Source: Afipia sp. OHSU_II-C1
GTDB taxonomy: Bacteria; Pseudomonadota; Alphaproteobacteria; Rhizobiales; Xanthobacteraceae
DNA length: 64,000 nucleotides
Assembly: GCF_000497575.1 (NCBI RefSeq)
Contig: NZ_APJI01000001.1
Coordinates: 62,001-126,000 of the forward strand
Direction of reading: 5' to 3'
Shown here one piece after another: positions 8,429 through 16,659 of the stretch. A model generated the notes under the pieces. It saw only the letters and a list, made by a program, of their open reading frames with translations, searched no databases and was not told the DNA's origin. Both the position numbers and the translations under genes were made by a program. The stretch's first letter is position 1, and each line of letters opens with the position of its first letter.

Positions 8429-9435
8429 GACGCCGCTCCGCGCGCAGCCGGCGGCTTGATGATGCTGAGAATGCCCTCGGGCCGCGTCAGCGAGACGATC
8501 ATGACAAGCCCGCCGTAGATAACGAGATCGAGACCCGAGCCCGACCCGCCCAGATATGAGCGTGTCAGTTCGGCCAGCGGGATCAGGATCAGCGCGCCGA
8601 TCGCCGGCCCCCATAGCGAACCGACGCCGCCGAGCACGGCGGGCAGCGCCATCAGCAGCGAAAAGCGGAAATGCATCACGCTGTCCGGATCGATGTAGGA
8701 AACGAACGCTGCGTAGAAGCCGCCGCCAACAGCGGTAAAGAAGGCCGAGATCGCCGCCGCCGCCATCTTGGAATGGAAGATCGTGACGCCAAGGCTTTCC
8801 GCCGCCTCCGCGTTGTCCTTTACGGCGCGCCACCAGTAACCCCACTTCGACTCGACGATGGCGAATGTCACCAGCCAGGTCACCGCGAACAATGCGAGGG
8901 CGAAATAGAAGTACGGCGCCTTGTCGCGCGCAAACTGCAAGGTCCACCATGAATCCGGCGTGAACGGCCACTGGATGCCGAGCGCGGCGCCTGCGTAATC
9001 CCAGTTATGAAACAGCAGCAGGCCGATCTCGGCGATGACGATGGTCGCAATCGAGAAATAGTGCCCCTTGAGCCGGAAGCACGGATAGCCGAGCGCCAGC
9101 GCGATCAGCGCGGCGATAATCCCGCCCGCGAGTAGTCCGCCCCACGGGGTGATGCCGAATTTCACATAAAGAATGCTGGTCGCGTAGGCACCTATCCCGA
9201 AATACAGCGCATGTCCGAGCGACACCTGACCGCAGTAACCGCCGAGCAAATTCCAGCTCTGAGATAGTGCTGCGAACAGCAGCGTCAGGATCAGCACGTT
9301 CATCATGTAGACATCGGTGACCAGACGCGGCACCAGCGCAATCATCGCGAACACGGCGAGCGCCGTCAGAAGTTGCCGCCGCCGGCCAGCGACAAATGAC
9401 GACATCGAGGAGTTGGTGACAGTGTTCTGGGTCAT
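8425..9435 (-). CDS. livM: Liv-type ABC transporter permease LivM
   Basis: A 336-residue inner-membrane permease with about eight to ten hydrophobic segments. The LivM hallmarks are SQSWNLLGGYCGQVSLGH near residue 60 and RNNE-like coupling sequence GYWWRAVKDNAEAAESLG in the middle. The chosen ATG at 9435 is five bases after GGGAGG and overlaps the livH stop as TGATG; a GTG one codon earlier is possible but too close to the ribosome site. Its stop overlaps the livG start. Confidence 0.92.
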   Translation of the reverse strand: MTQNTVTNSSMSSFVAGRRRQLLTALAVFAMIALVPRLVTDVYMMNVLILTLLFAALSQSWNLLGGYCGQVSLGHALYFGIGAYATSILYVKFGITPWGGLLAGGIIAALIALALGYPCFRLKGHYFSIATIVIAEIGLLLFHNWDYAGAALGIQWPFTPDSWWTLQFARDKAPYFYFALALFAVTWLVTFAIVESKWGYWWRAVKDNAEAAESLGVTIFHSKMAAAAISAFFTAVGGGFYAAFVSYIDPDSVMHFRFSLLMALPAVLGGVGSLWGPAIGALILIPLAELTRSYLGGSGSGLDLVIYGGLVMIVSLTRPEGILSIIKPPAARGAAS

Positions 9436-10313
9436 CACAGCCTCCCGAACAGGCCGCTCGGCCTGACGAATAGGACCAGCAGATAGAGTGAGTAAACGCC
9501 GACCGATTTCAGTGATGCCGGAAGGATCAGCGTGGTCAGCGCCTCAACCAGCCCGACGATTACACCGGCCACGAGTGCGCCGAAGATGCTGCCGAAACCG
9601 CCGAGCGCAACCGTGACATAGGCGATCAGCGCAAAGGTGCCGCCGACCTGCGGATGGATGTAGTAGAAAATCGCCAGCACCGCGCCCGCAATTCCGACCA
9701 ATGCGGCACCGAGCCCCCAGCCAAGCGCGAACACGCGGTTGCGGTCGATGCCGACCAGCGCCACCGCCCCCTGATCCTCGCGCGTGGCTTCAAGCGCCTT
9801 GCCAAAGTCGGTGCGCGTGATCAGCCAGTAAAGACCGGCGAACACCGCCAGCGAGACCGCCCCGCCGAATATCTGCGGCCAGGGCAGAAACACGCCGCCT
9901 AGATTAAGCGTCTTGCCGCCGAGCCAGGTGTTGGCGATGTTGCGGTAGTCTGGCGTGAAAAAGTACTGCGCCAGTCCCTGGATCAGCAGAGCGAGGCCGA
10001 AGGTCGCGAAAATCTGCACCATGCCGGGGTTTGCCTTGGCGCGCATCGCGTAGCGGATGATGCCAGCGTACACCGATACCCCGAGCACGAACATCAGCGC
10101 CACCACCAGCGGCGCCAGCACGACAGGATCGAGCGCGGTCATGAGCACCAGCCCGAAGGTCGCATACATAGCGAGCATCAGGAATTCGCCGTGCGCGAAG
10201 TTGACCACATCCATCAGACCGAAGATCAGCGACAGGCCGACCGCGATCAACGCGTAGATCAGCCCCATCAGAAGGCCGCTCGCGATCACTTGAAGAAAAG
10301 CCTGTGTCGTCAC
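9435..10313 (-). CDS. livH: Liv-type ABC transporter permease LivH
   Basis: A permease of about 292 residues with the LivH N-terminus (LLMGLIYALIAVGLSLIFG, then DVVNFAHGEFLML) and GRALEATREDQ-like coupling helix (here GKALEATREDQGAVALVGID). It pairs with LivM to form the membrane channel. I prefer GTG at 10313, with GGA nine bases upstream, to the in-frame TTG three codons earlier. It is separated from livK by about 108 bases that contain a terminator hairpin, so permease expression is probably lower than that of the binding protein. Confidence 0.92.
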   Translation of the reverse strand: MTTQAFLQVIASGLLMGLIYALIAVGLSLIFGLMDVVNFAHGEFLMLAMYATFGLVLMTALDPVVLAPLVVALMFVLGVSVYAGIIRYAMRAKANPGMVQIFATFGLALLIQGLAQYFFTPDYRNIANTWLGGKTLNLGGVFLPWPQIFGGAVSLAVFAGLYWLITRTDFGKALEATREDQGAVALVGIDRNRVFALGWGLGAALVGIAGAVLAIFYYIHPQVGGTFALIAYVTVALGGFGSIFGALVAGVIVGLVEALTTLILPASLKSVGVYSLYLLVLFVRPSGLFGRL

Positions 10314-10381
10314 CGGAAGCAATCCATCGCGGAAAGGTGCAAGGCGGCCCCGCCGCCGGGAACTACGGATCGTAGCATTCA

Positions 10382-10413
10382 GGAAAAAGGCGCTGCCTTG
10401 AAGACAGCGCCTT
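10382..10413 (-). terminator. Intercistronic terminator between livK and livH
   Basis: Reading the minus strand just after the livK stop, a 9-bp perfect stem AAGGCGCTG/CAGCGCCTT with a 9-base loop is followed by a T-rich run (TTTTTCCT, the first two T's closing the stem). It has the form of an intrinsic terminator inside the liv operon. Partial read-through would give excess binding protein over permease and ATPase, as is common in ABC importer operons. Confidence 0.75.
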
Positions 10414-10421
10414 GTCGCACC

Positions 10422-11669
10422 TCAGCCGTTCATCGGCCATTTCGGCTCGGCGATTGCCGCCTGCGCCGGATACACGGTGATGAATTTTCCGCCGAGATAT
10501 TGCAGCAATACAGGGTCAGCGTCGTCGTTCTGGCCCTCAGCGGTGAACTTGATGCGCTTCCACGGCATGATGGTCTTCTCGCCCGGCGTATCGGTGGCCG
10601 CCAGTGCCGCGCGGATTTTCTCGCCGTCGGTGGACTTCGCCCGATCGATGGCATCCGCAACCACCAGCAACGCGGTCAACTGCCGCGAGGTGTTGTCGTT
10701 GAGGTCGCGGTTGGCGCGCGCCTTGAACATTTCATTGACCTTGCCGACCGACGGGCGCTTGGCGGCGAGATCGAGCGAGAAGCTGGCGCGCGAGATCATG
10801 CCGTTGAGCTTGTCCCCCACCGCGTCGAAGGTCGCCTTGTCGGAAAAGCCCGCAGCCTGCGCGAGAATGTTGTTCGGCTTGTAACCGAGTTCATCCATGG
10901 TCTTCATAAGAAGAATCGTGTCGGTGGTGTAACTCGACGGCAGCAGCACATCAGGATTGGCGCTCTTGATCTGCTGCACTTCGGCGGTCAGCGACGGCGA
11001 AGAGGCGCGATACTTGATGTCGACGGCTACCTTGTAACCCCGGTCTGCGGCGAGCTTGCGCTGCACGTTAGACGAGTCGGTGCCGAAAATCGTATCCTCG
11101 AAGAACAGACCGACGCTGTCGATCTTCTTGCCCTTCTTCTTGAGCGCATCCATGAACTCGAACATCGCGAGCGAGAACATTTCGTCGTGCGCGGCGGGGC
11201 GGAAGAAGAACTTCAGGCCACGGCGATGCAGGCTCGGCGATGAAGAGTCGGCGGCAACATAGGGAATGCCGTAGCGCTCGCAGGAGGCACTGACCGTTGC
11301 CGACACCGACGAATGGAAGGCGCCGCAGATGGCGACCACCTTGTCCTGTGTGATCAGGCGCTCGGCTTCGGCACGGCCCTTCTGCGGATCGCCCTGATGG
11401 TCGGCGAACACCAGCTTGATCTTGGCGCCGCCGAGACCCGCAAGGCCCGCATTCTTGGCCATCGGAAGATCGAGATCGTGCGACCCGTTGACGATGTCCA
11501 CCGCGGTCTCCAGCGCGTGGCGCGCATCGGCGCCGATCTGGGCGGTCGGCCCCGTCAGCGGCCAGATGCAGCCGATCAGGACTTCGCTGCCTTGCGCGAC
11601 GGCGCGCGTTCCGACAGCACCGGCCAAAGACAACGCAACACCGGACAACAACACTTCGCGACGATTCAT
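10422..11669 (-). CDS. livK: Liv-type ABC transporter periplasmic binding protein (livK)
   Basis: A 415-residue Peripla_BP_6 binding protein and first gene of the livKHMGF operon. The N-terminus MNRREVLLSGVALSLAG, ending near AVAQ, has a twin arginine and could be a Tat or a Sec signal. The mature protein opens with VLIGCIWPLTGPTAQIG and has the GAFHSSVSATVSASCERYGIPYV segment seen in amide- and amino-acid-binding members. The ATG at 11669 sits eight bases after AGGAG; the frame opens two TTG codons earlier but those are less likely. Specificity may include amides or short peptides but is not fixed by sequence alone. Confidence 0.92.
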   Translation of the reverse strand: MNRREVLLSGVALSLAGAVGTRAVAQGSEVLIGCIWPLTGPTAQIGADARHALETAVDIVNGSHDLDLPMAKNAGLAGLGGAKIKLVFADHQGDPQKGRAEAERLITQDKVVAICGAFHSSVSATVSASCERYGIPYVAADSSSPSLHRRGLKFFFRPAAHDEMFSLAMFEFMDALKKKGKKIDSVGLFFEDTIFGTDSSNVQRKLAADRGYKVAVDIKYRASSPSLTAEVQQIKSANPDVLLPSSYTTDTILLMKTMDELGYKPNNILAQAAGFSDKATFDAVGDKLNGMISRASFSLDLAAKRPSVGKVNEMFKARANRDLNDNTSRQLTALLVVADAIDRAKSTDGEKIRAALAATDTPGEKTIMPWKRIKFTAEGQNDDADPVLLQYLGGKFITVYPAQAAIAEPKWPMNG

Positions 11670-11736
11670 CAACAATACTCCTGTGTGTGACGAAGCCTTA
11701 TGTCAGGCAAAGGCTTGGCGGCTGGTTGAGCAAACT

Positions 11737-12561
11737 TCACTGAATCGAAAATTCCGAATTGCGAGCGTCCGTCACCAGCATATGGCCCGGCGCATGAGTG
11801 ATCGCGAAGTCAGGCCGCGATTGCAGAATGACCGATTGCGGTGTCACTCCGCACGCCCAAAATACCGGCACTTCATCGGGCTGAATGCTTACTGCGTCAC
11901 CATAGTCCGGCCTGGAAATATCCTTGATGCCGATCATCTCCGGCTTGTCGAAATGCACCGGCGCACCATGCACAGCCGGAAAACGAGTGGTGATCTGAAT
12001 CGCCCGGATCGCTTCCGCAGGCTTGAACGGCCGCATCGACACCACCAGCGGCCCCGCGAACGGACCTGCGGACGCGCAGGCAACGTTGGTGCGGTACATC
12101 GGGACGTTCCGCTTCTCCTCGATGTGGCGAATCTTCAGTCCGTCCGCGATCAGCGCTTCCTCGAACGAGAACGAACAGCCGATGACGAAGGCGACGAGAT
12201 CGTCGCGCCAGTGCGCCATGATGTCAGTCGGCTCTTCCACCAGCTTTCCATCGCGCCAGATCCGGTAACGCGGCAGATCGGTGCGCAGATCAAGATCGAC
12301 GCCGAGCGCCGGAATGCGGGGATCGCCGACTTCCGACATACCGATGATCGGGCATGGCTTGGGATTGAGCTGGCAGAACCGGTGGAACGACGAAGCGAGT
12401 TTTTCCGGGAGGATGGCGAGATTGCCCTGAACGAAGCCCGGCGCGACGCCGGCGGTGACCCCCACCTTGCCGGACCGATAGGCCAGCCGCGCGTCCCGAC
12501 TCGGGAGATCGACGCCAGAGCGCTGACCGGTTGGAGACATCTGTTGAGCCGCCGAAAGCAT
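11737..12561 (-). CDS. YcsI-family (DUF1445) putative hydro-lyase
   Basis: A 274-residue protein of the YcsI/DUF1445 family, annotated as putative hydro-lyase and related to D-glutamate cyclase. Recognisable segments are [15 protein letters not shown] (about 38-52), [22 protein letters not shown], and C-terminal [12 protein letters not shown] and [11 protein letters not shown]. Start ATG with GGAG eight bases upstream. It is divergent from a LysR gene and lies 60 bases before livK on the same strand, so it may share a promoter with the liv operon. Relatives sit beside oxoprolinase or allophanate-hydrolase genes, but none is here. Its reaction is not known with certainty. Confidence 0.85.
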   Translation of the reverse strand: MLSAAQQMSPTGQRSGVDLPSRDARLAYRSGKVGVTAGVAPGFVQGNLAILPEKLASSFHRFCQLNPKPCPIIGMSEVGDPRIPALGVDLDLRTDLPRYRIWRDGKLVEEPTDIMAHWRDDLVAFVIGCSFSFEEALIADGLKIRHIEEKRNVPMYRTNVACASAGPFAGPLVVSMRPFKPAEAIRAIQITTRFPAVHGAPVHFDKPEMIGIKDISRPDYGDAVSIQPDEVPVFWACGVTPQSVILQSRPDFAITHAPGHMLVTDARNSEFSIQ

Positions 12562-12624
12562 AAGACCACTCCATTTCTCGCAGAAAAGAGTGGATCATTG
12601 CCATTCGATAAAGTCTAGTCGTGT

Positions 12625-12638
12625 TTTCTTATAAGAAA
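12625..12638. promoter_or_regulatory. Perfect 14-bp palindrome, likely LysR operator
   Basis: TTTCTTATAAGAAA is an uninterrupted perfect palindrome in the 114-base gap between the divergent hydro-lyase and LysR genes. It contains the T-N11-A pattern of LysR-type recognition sites and CTTAT/ATAAG half-sites. It lies about 38 bases from the LysR start and 64 from the hydro-lyase start, which suits control of the hydro-lyase/liv genes with autoregulation. Confidence 0.7.
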
Positions 12639-12675
12639 CGATAAGCTGGACTAATAGGCAGCTGGATAAACAGGC

Positions 12676-13632
12676 ATGGTCGATTTCAAGTCAATCGAGA
12701 CATTTCTCTGGGTGGTGACGCTCGGAAGCTTCGGCGGCGCTGCGAGAAAGCTCAACACGACACAGCCCGCGATCTCGCAACGCATCGCCCAGCTTGAAAG
12801 CGAGATCGGGGTGAAACTTCTGCAACGCGACAGCCGCACTGTCATGCCGACGCCGAGCGGACGACAGATGATGCAGTATGCCGAGAAGCTGATCGCGCTG
12901 CGGTCCGAGATGCTGGCCGCGGTGATGGATCGATCCGCGATGCGCGGCATCCTGCGTCTCGGCGTTTCCGAGACGATCGTTCACACTTGGTTGCCGCAAC
13001 TGATCGAACGCGTTGCAAGCACACATCCAAATCTGTCGCTCGAAGTCGAAGTCGACATCACGCCGAATCTTCGCGCGCGGCTGCTGGCGCAGGAGATCGA
13101 TCTCGCTTTTTGTCTCGGGCCGTTGTCGTTCTCGAACGTGCGCAACCGCGTGCTGTGCGATTATCCGATTTCGTTTGTCGCGAGCCCCATGCTTGGTCTC
13201 GGCGACCGCGTGCTGACGGTGCATGATCTGGCGCAGTTCGCGATCATTACATTCGCACGCAAGACGCAGCCATATGAAATCGTGAGATCCCTGTTCAATC
13301 GGCCCGATCTGCCTCACACAAGGCTGCACGCCAGCGCCTCACTGGGAACGGTGATCCGCATGGCGACCGATGGTTTGGGAGTCGCAGTGATCCCGACAGC
13401 GATCGTCGAGCGTGAACTGGCGGAAGGCCAGCTCTGTCTCTTGTCCACCGACCTGCATGTCCCGACACTGACATTCGCCGCGAGCTGGCTGGCATCACCC
13501 GACACGCTTGCCGCTGAACTGGTCGCCGATGTTGCCGCCAAGCTGGCGCAGGGCGAAGACGACCCTGCGGTGCCCCAGCGCGCTATCAGTGCCGCGACTG
13601 TGGCTCGTCCGGAATCTCGAGCGCTTCGCTGA
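12676..13632 (+). CDS. LysR-type transcriptional regulator
   Basis: A 318-residue LysR regulator. The winged helix-turn-helix is in residues 1-60 (FLWVVTLGSFGGAARKLNTTQPAISQRIAQLE), and the rest is a two-lobed effector-binding domain beginning near GILRLGVSETIVHTWLP. It is divergent from the hydro-lyase and liv operon and is the obvious candidate to control them through the palindrome in the gap. The effector is unknown, possibly the liv substrate. The tail runs 47 bases into the convergent small gene at 13586-13840. The last 25 or so residues look unstructured. Confidence 0.92.
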   Translation: MVDFKSIETFLWVVTLGSFGGAARKLNTTQPAISQRIAQLESEIGVKLLQRDSRTVMPTPSGRQMMQYAEKLIALRSEMLAAVMDRSAMRGILRLGVSETIVHTWLPQLIERVASTHPNLSLEVEVDITPNLRARLLAQEIDLAFCLGPLSFSNVRNRVLCDYPISFVASPMLGLGDRVLTVHDLAQFAIITFARKTQPYEIVRSLFNRPDLPHTRLHASASLGTVIRMATDGLGVAVIPTAIVERELAEGQLCLLSTDLHVPTLTFAASWLASPDTLAAELVADVAAKLAQGEDDPAVPQRAISAATVARPESRALR

Positions 13633-13840
13633 ACGGAAACTCGAGCACGATTTCGCCGGCTTCGTCGGTGACTTCGAGCGACGCCGACAGCAGGCCCGGC
13701 TCCTTGCCCTCTTCCTGAAGGATCTGCCGGATGGTCGCACGCGCGACCTCCCAGGCGTGATCCGGGTCGCGCAGTTCCTCGCCCTCGGGGTCCGGAATAA
13801 GCGTCTCGCCAATACGGGTGTTGAAGAAGTAGCGGGGCAT
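13586..13840 (-). CDS. Small DUF6894-like protein
   Basis: An 84-residue acidic protein starting MPRYFFNTRIGE, with DPEGEELRDPDHAWEVARATIRQIL, which matches a small family common in Rhizobiales with no known function (DUF6894 as I remember it). I chose the ATG at 13840 because the family begins at MPRYFF; the frame is open 16 codons further but that part is not conserved-looking. The 3' end overlaps the LysR gene on the other strand by 47 bases. No membrane segment or signal peptide. Confidence 0.75.
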   Translation of the reverse strand: MPRYFFNTRIGETLIPDPEGEELRDPDHAWEVARATIRQILQEEGKEPGLLSASLEVTDEAGEIVLEFPFSEALEIPDEPQSRH

Positions 13841-13962
13841 GGCCGATATGTATTGTCGCCATGGCAAACCCACAAGGGCGTCCTGCATTCTGCGCGGCGA
13901 TAGCAGTTGATCTGGACGGGCTTTTTGAGGCCTAAGTGAAAGCTATCTGACGGAATCATGAC

Positions 13963-14721
13963 GTGCATACCATCATCACCGAGCCGTTGTTCTATTTCGT
14001 GGCGGTTCCGGCGGTGATCCTGCTGGGACTAGCCAAAGGCGGCTTTTCGGGGCTCGGCATCGCGTCGACCCCGCTGCTGGCACTTTATCTTCCGCCGCTG
14101 GAAGCCGCTGCGCTGATCCTGCCGATTTTGATTACGCAGGACGTGATCTCGATTTACGTCTACCGGCGCGATTGGGATGGATGGAATCTGAAAGTCATGC
14201 TGCCCGGCGCGATCGCCGGCATGGCGCTCGGCTGGTTGCTAGCCTCACATTTGTCCGACGCCCTTGTCCGCATCATCATCGGCATTATCGGGCTCGCCTT
14301 TGTCGCCAACACCTGGGTGCGCCGCGGGCGGATCGAGCCGCATCCGGCAACCGCGGTCAGCGGAGTATTCTGGGGCGGCGTCTCGGGGTTCACTTCGTTC
14401 ATGACACAAGGCGGCGGGCCGCCGTTTCAGGTGCATGTTCTGCCGCAGCGGCTGCCGAAGCTGACGCTGGTGGGCACCACCACAATCTTTTTCGCGGTCG
14501 TCAATGTCCTGAAAATCGGGCCCTATTTCATGCTCGATCAGTTCACCACAAAGAATTTCGCGACCTCGCTGTTGTTGCTGCCGATCGCGGTGCTCGCAAA
14601 CTTCGCGGGCATCTGGCTGGTCCGCAAGACGCCGACCGGACTGTTCTACAACATCGCCTATGTGCTGCTGTTCATCATCTCGTTGCTGCTGCTCTGGCAG
14701 GGCGTCGCAGCAATAATCTAG
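13963..14721 (+). CDS. TauE/SafE-family membrane exporter
   Basis: A 252-residue protein with about eight hydrophobic segments and the TauE/SafE pattern: GLAKGGFSGLG near the start, and the repeat in the second half, VSGFTSFMTQGGGPPFQVHVLP. Members export sulfite, sulfoacetate or other organosulfur anions; the substrate here is unknown. It starts at GTG; the nearby ATG at 13958 is out of frame. The stop overlaps the convergent aldo/keto reductase by four bases. Confidence 0.88.
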   Translation: MHTIITEPLFYFVAVPAVILLGLAKGGFSGLGIASTPLLALYLPPLEAAALILPILITQDVISIYVYRRDWDGWNLKVMLPGAIAGMALGWLLASHLSDALVRIIIGIIGLAFVANTWVRRGRIEPHPATAVSGVFWGGVSGFTSFMTQGGGPPFQVHVLPQRLPKLTLVGTTTIFFAVVNVLKIGPYFMLDQFTTKNFATSLLLLPIAVLANFAGIWLVRKTPTGLFYNIAYVLLFIISLLLLWQGVAAII

Positions 14722-15557
14722 AGCATCGGCAGGCTGCGCGGTTCACGGCCGAGCGGAAACGCCTTGTCCAGCGCTGCCATGTCGCTTTCGGTCAAGGTGA
14801 TGTCTCCCGCACCCGCATTTTCCGCCGCATGATCCGATGACGATGCCTTGGGAATCGCGAACACCGACGGCCATCGCGCCAGAAAACTCAGCGCCACCTG
14901 ACGCGGCGTTGCATTGTACCTTGCAGCGATCTGATGCAGGACCTTGCCGCCAGTCGACTGCGGAGCCGGAAAATCATCGTGTCCGAACGGCGAATACGCC
15001 ACCACCGCCACGCCATGCGCCTCGCACCACGGGATCACCGAATGTTCGATAGCGCGCTCGTTCAGATGATAGAGCACTTGATTGCAGGCGATACGTCCCT
15101 CGCCCGCAACATCGGCCAGCTCCGCAAGATCGCCCGCATCGAAATTGCTGACACCCCACGAGCCGATCTTTCCCGCACTGACCAGTTCTTCGAGGGCAGC
15201 GACCGTATCTTCCAGCGGATACGATCCGCGCCAATGCAGCAGGTAGCAATCCAGACGGTCGGTCTTGAGCCGCTTCAGCGAACGGTCGCACGCCTGGATC
15301 GTCCCCTTGCGCGAAGCATTGCTGGGCAGCACTTTTGAGACCAGAAACACATCGTCGCGCCGGCCGTTGATCGCCTCCGCGACCACAAGTTCGGCATCGC
15401 CGTACATCTCTGCGGTGTCGATATGGGTCATGCCGAGATCGAGGCCGCAGCGCAGCGCCGTCACCGCAGATTTGCGGTCACCATGATCGATGTACCAGGT
15501 GCCCTGCCCGATGACTGAGGTTTGCTGTCCCGTCTGGCCGAATGGCTTCTGCTTCAT
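14718..15557 (-). CDS. Aldo/keto reductase
   Basis: A 279-residue NADPH-dependent aldo/keto reductase. The catalytic tetrad is complete: Asp47 and Tyr52 (IDTAEMYG), Lys75 (LVSKVLP), His108 (CYLLHWRG). The C-terminal IPKASSSDHAAENAGA is the cofactor-binding segment. It starts 13 bases after the stop of the AttH-like gene on the same strand and probably belongs to that transcript, although reductases are not a standard part of AttEFGH cassettes. Likely a general carbonyl reductase of the DkgA/YeaE kind. Confidence 0.9.
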   Translation of the reverse strand: MKQKPFGQTGQQTSVIGQGTWYIDHGDRKSAVTALRCGLDLGMTHIDTAEMYGDAELVVAEAINGRRDDVFLVSKVLPSNASRKGTIQACDRSLKRLKTDRLDCYLLHWRGSYPLEDTVAALEELVSAGKIGSWGVSNFDAGDLAELADVAGEGRIACNQVLYHLNERAIEHSVIPWCEAHGVAVVAYSPFGHDDFPAPQSTGGKVLHQIAARYNATPRQVALSFLARWPSVFAIPKASSSDHAAENAGAGDITLTESDMAALDKAFPLGREPRSLPML

Positions 15558-15570
15558 TCTGTGTTCTTTC

Positions 15571-16659
15571 TCAGTAACCCGTCATTTCAAGATAGCCGAC
15601 ACCTGCATGGCTGCCTTTGAAATTGATCGGGCCTTCCCAATAGGCGAAGCGCGTTCCCATCCAGCTTTTGGCATTGAGTGGCATGCTCTCGATCTTCAGT
15701 CCGCGATCCGCGATCGCAACGGTCCATGACGTCGGCAGCTTGCGGTTCTCGATGGTGGTAAACCCGGTCGGTGTCATGACGATCGAATCCGGCGGAAGCG
15801 GCACCGAGTGCCCGTCGCGCTCAATCCAGTTTCCGGCGAAATAGTTCCGTCCGTCTTTCTGACGCAGACGAAACAGCATGACTTTCTCGCCTGAATCGAG
15901 ATGCAGCGAAAACCAGTCCCATCCGGTCTGGTCGGACGCCAGCGGCTGACTGCTCCATTCACGGTCCATCCAGGCGTCGCCGGTGGCGGCGATCTGCCTG
16001 TCACCCAGTATGATCGCGCCCGTGGCCTTGAAATACGGCTGACTGAAATAATACGACGCCTGACCACGTTCCGATTTCTTGCTGTAACCGCCCTCACCCT
16101 GAAGCACCAGCGGACGATCCGCAGTGAGATTCAGGGTGTAGCTGAAATCTGATCCCGATGCCGAGACGGCAAGCGGCGCGACGTTCCGCGCGTTGAAATC
16201 TTCAAGCCCGCGCATCTCCCATGAATCGATCCATGCATGAAACTGCGACGCCTCCGCGCCCGCCTGCTTCACACCTCCGCGCGCGAACTTCTCGGCATAG
16301 CGATGAACACTTGCGCTGGTGATGGCGGCATGTCCCATCCAGATCTGCTGATTGGCCCAGCCATCTCGTTGTGCGTCCGGCGCCGTCGCCTGCCGGAACA
16401 GTGTCCATTGCGCGCCCCACTGCGCGCCGTTTGTGTCCTTCAGATTCGCCGTGAGATACCACCACTCGATCCGGTAATCCGGATGCGGACCGTGTTCGCG
16501 CGGGAACTCCAGCACCTTGCCGGGCACGACGGCCGCAAAGCCTTCGCTCTCGCCGCCCAGTCCTGCAAAGCCCTGGGCGCGCGCCAGCGTACCACCGAGA
16601 CTTGCGAGCAGGCTGCCGCCGAGGAACGAACGGCGGCTGGTGCGAAAATCAGCGCTCAT
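15571..16659 (-). CDS. attH: AttH/CrtC-like lipocalin-fold protein, Tat-exported
   Basis: A 362-residue protein of the AttH/carotenoid-1,2-hydratase-like family. The Tat signal is clear: TSRRSFLGG followed by a hydrophobic stretch and ARAQ. Family marks are PHPDYRIEWWYLTANL near residue 55, WMGHAAIT, AWMDREWSSQ and GWDWFSLHLD. It is exported folded, probably to the periplasm. I start at 16659; the frame is open six codons earlier but this ATG lies directly before RRSFLGG. It overlaps the permease gene by 11 bases. In Agrobacterium AttH belongs to an AttEFGH exporter once linked to attachment; the ligand is unknown, possibly a lipid. Confidence 0.85.
   Translation of the reverse strand: MSADFRTSRRSFLGGSLLASLGGTLARAQGFAGLGGESEGFAAVVPGKVLEFPREHGPHPDYRIEWWYLTANLKDTNGAQWGAQWTLFRQATAPDAQRDGWANQQIWMGHAAITSASVHRYAEKFARGGVKQAGAEASQFHAWIDSWEMRGLEDFNARNVAPLAVSASGSDFSYTLNLTADRPLVLQGEGGYSKKSERGQASYYFSQPYFKATGAIILGDRQIAATGDAWMDREWSSQPLASDQTGWDWFSLHLDSGEKVMLFRLRQKDGRNYFAGNWIERDGHSVPLPPDSIVMTPTGFTTIENRKLPTSWTVAIADRGLKIESMPLNAKSWMGTRFAYWEGPINFKGSHAGVGYLEMTGY

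Noticed and set aside
8429-8971. Long in-frame extension upstream of LivG.
   Set aside because: It lies inside livM on another frame, lacks protein-like sequence, and the ATGA overlap with the livM stop gives a clear start.
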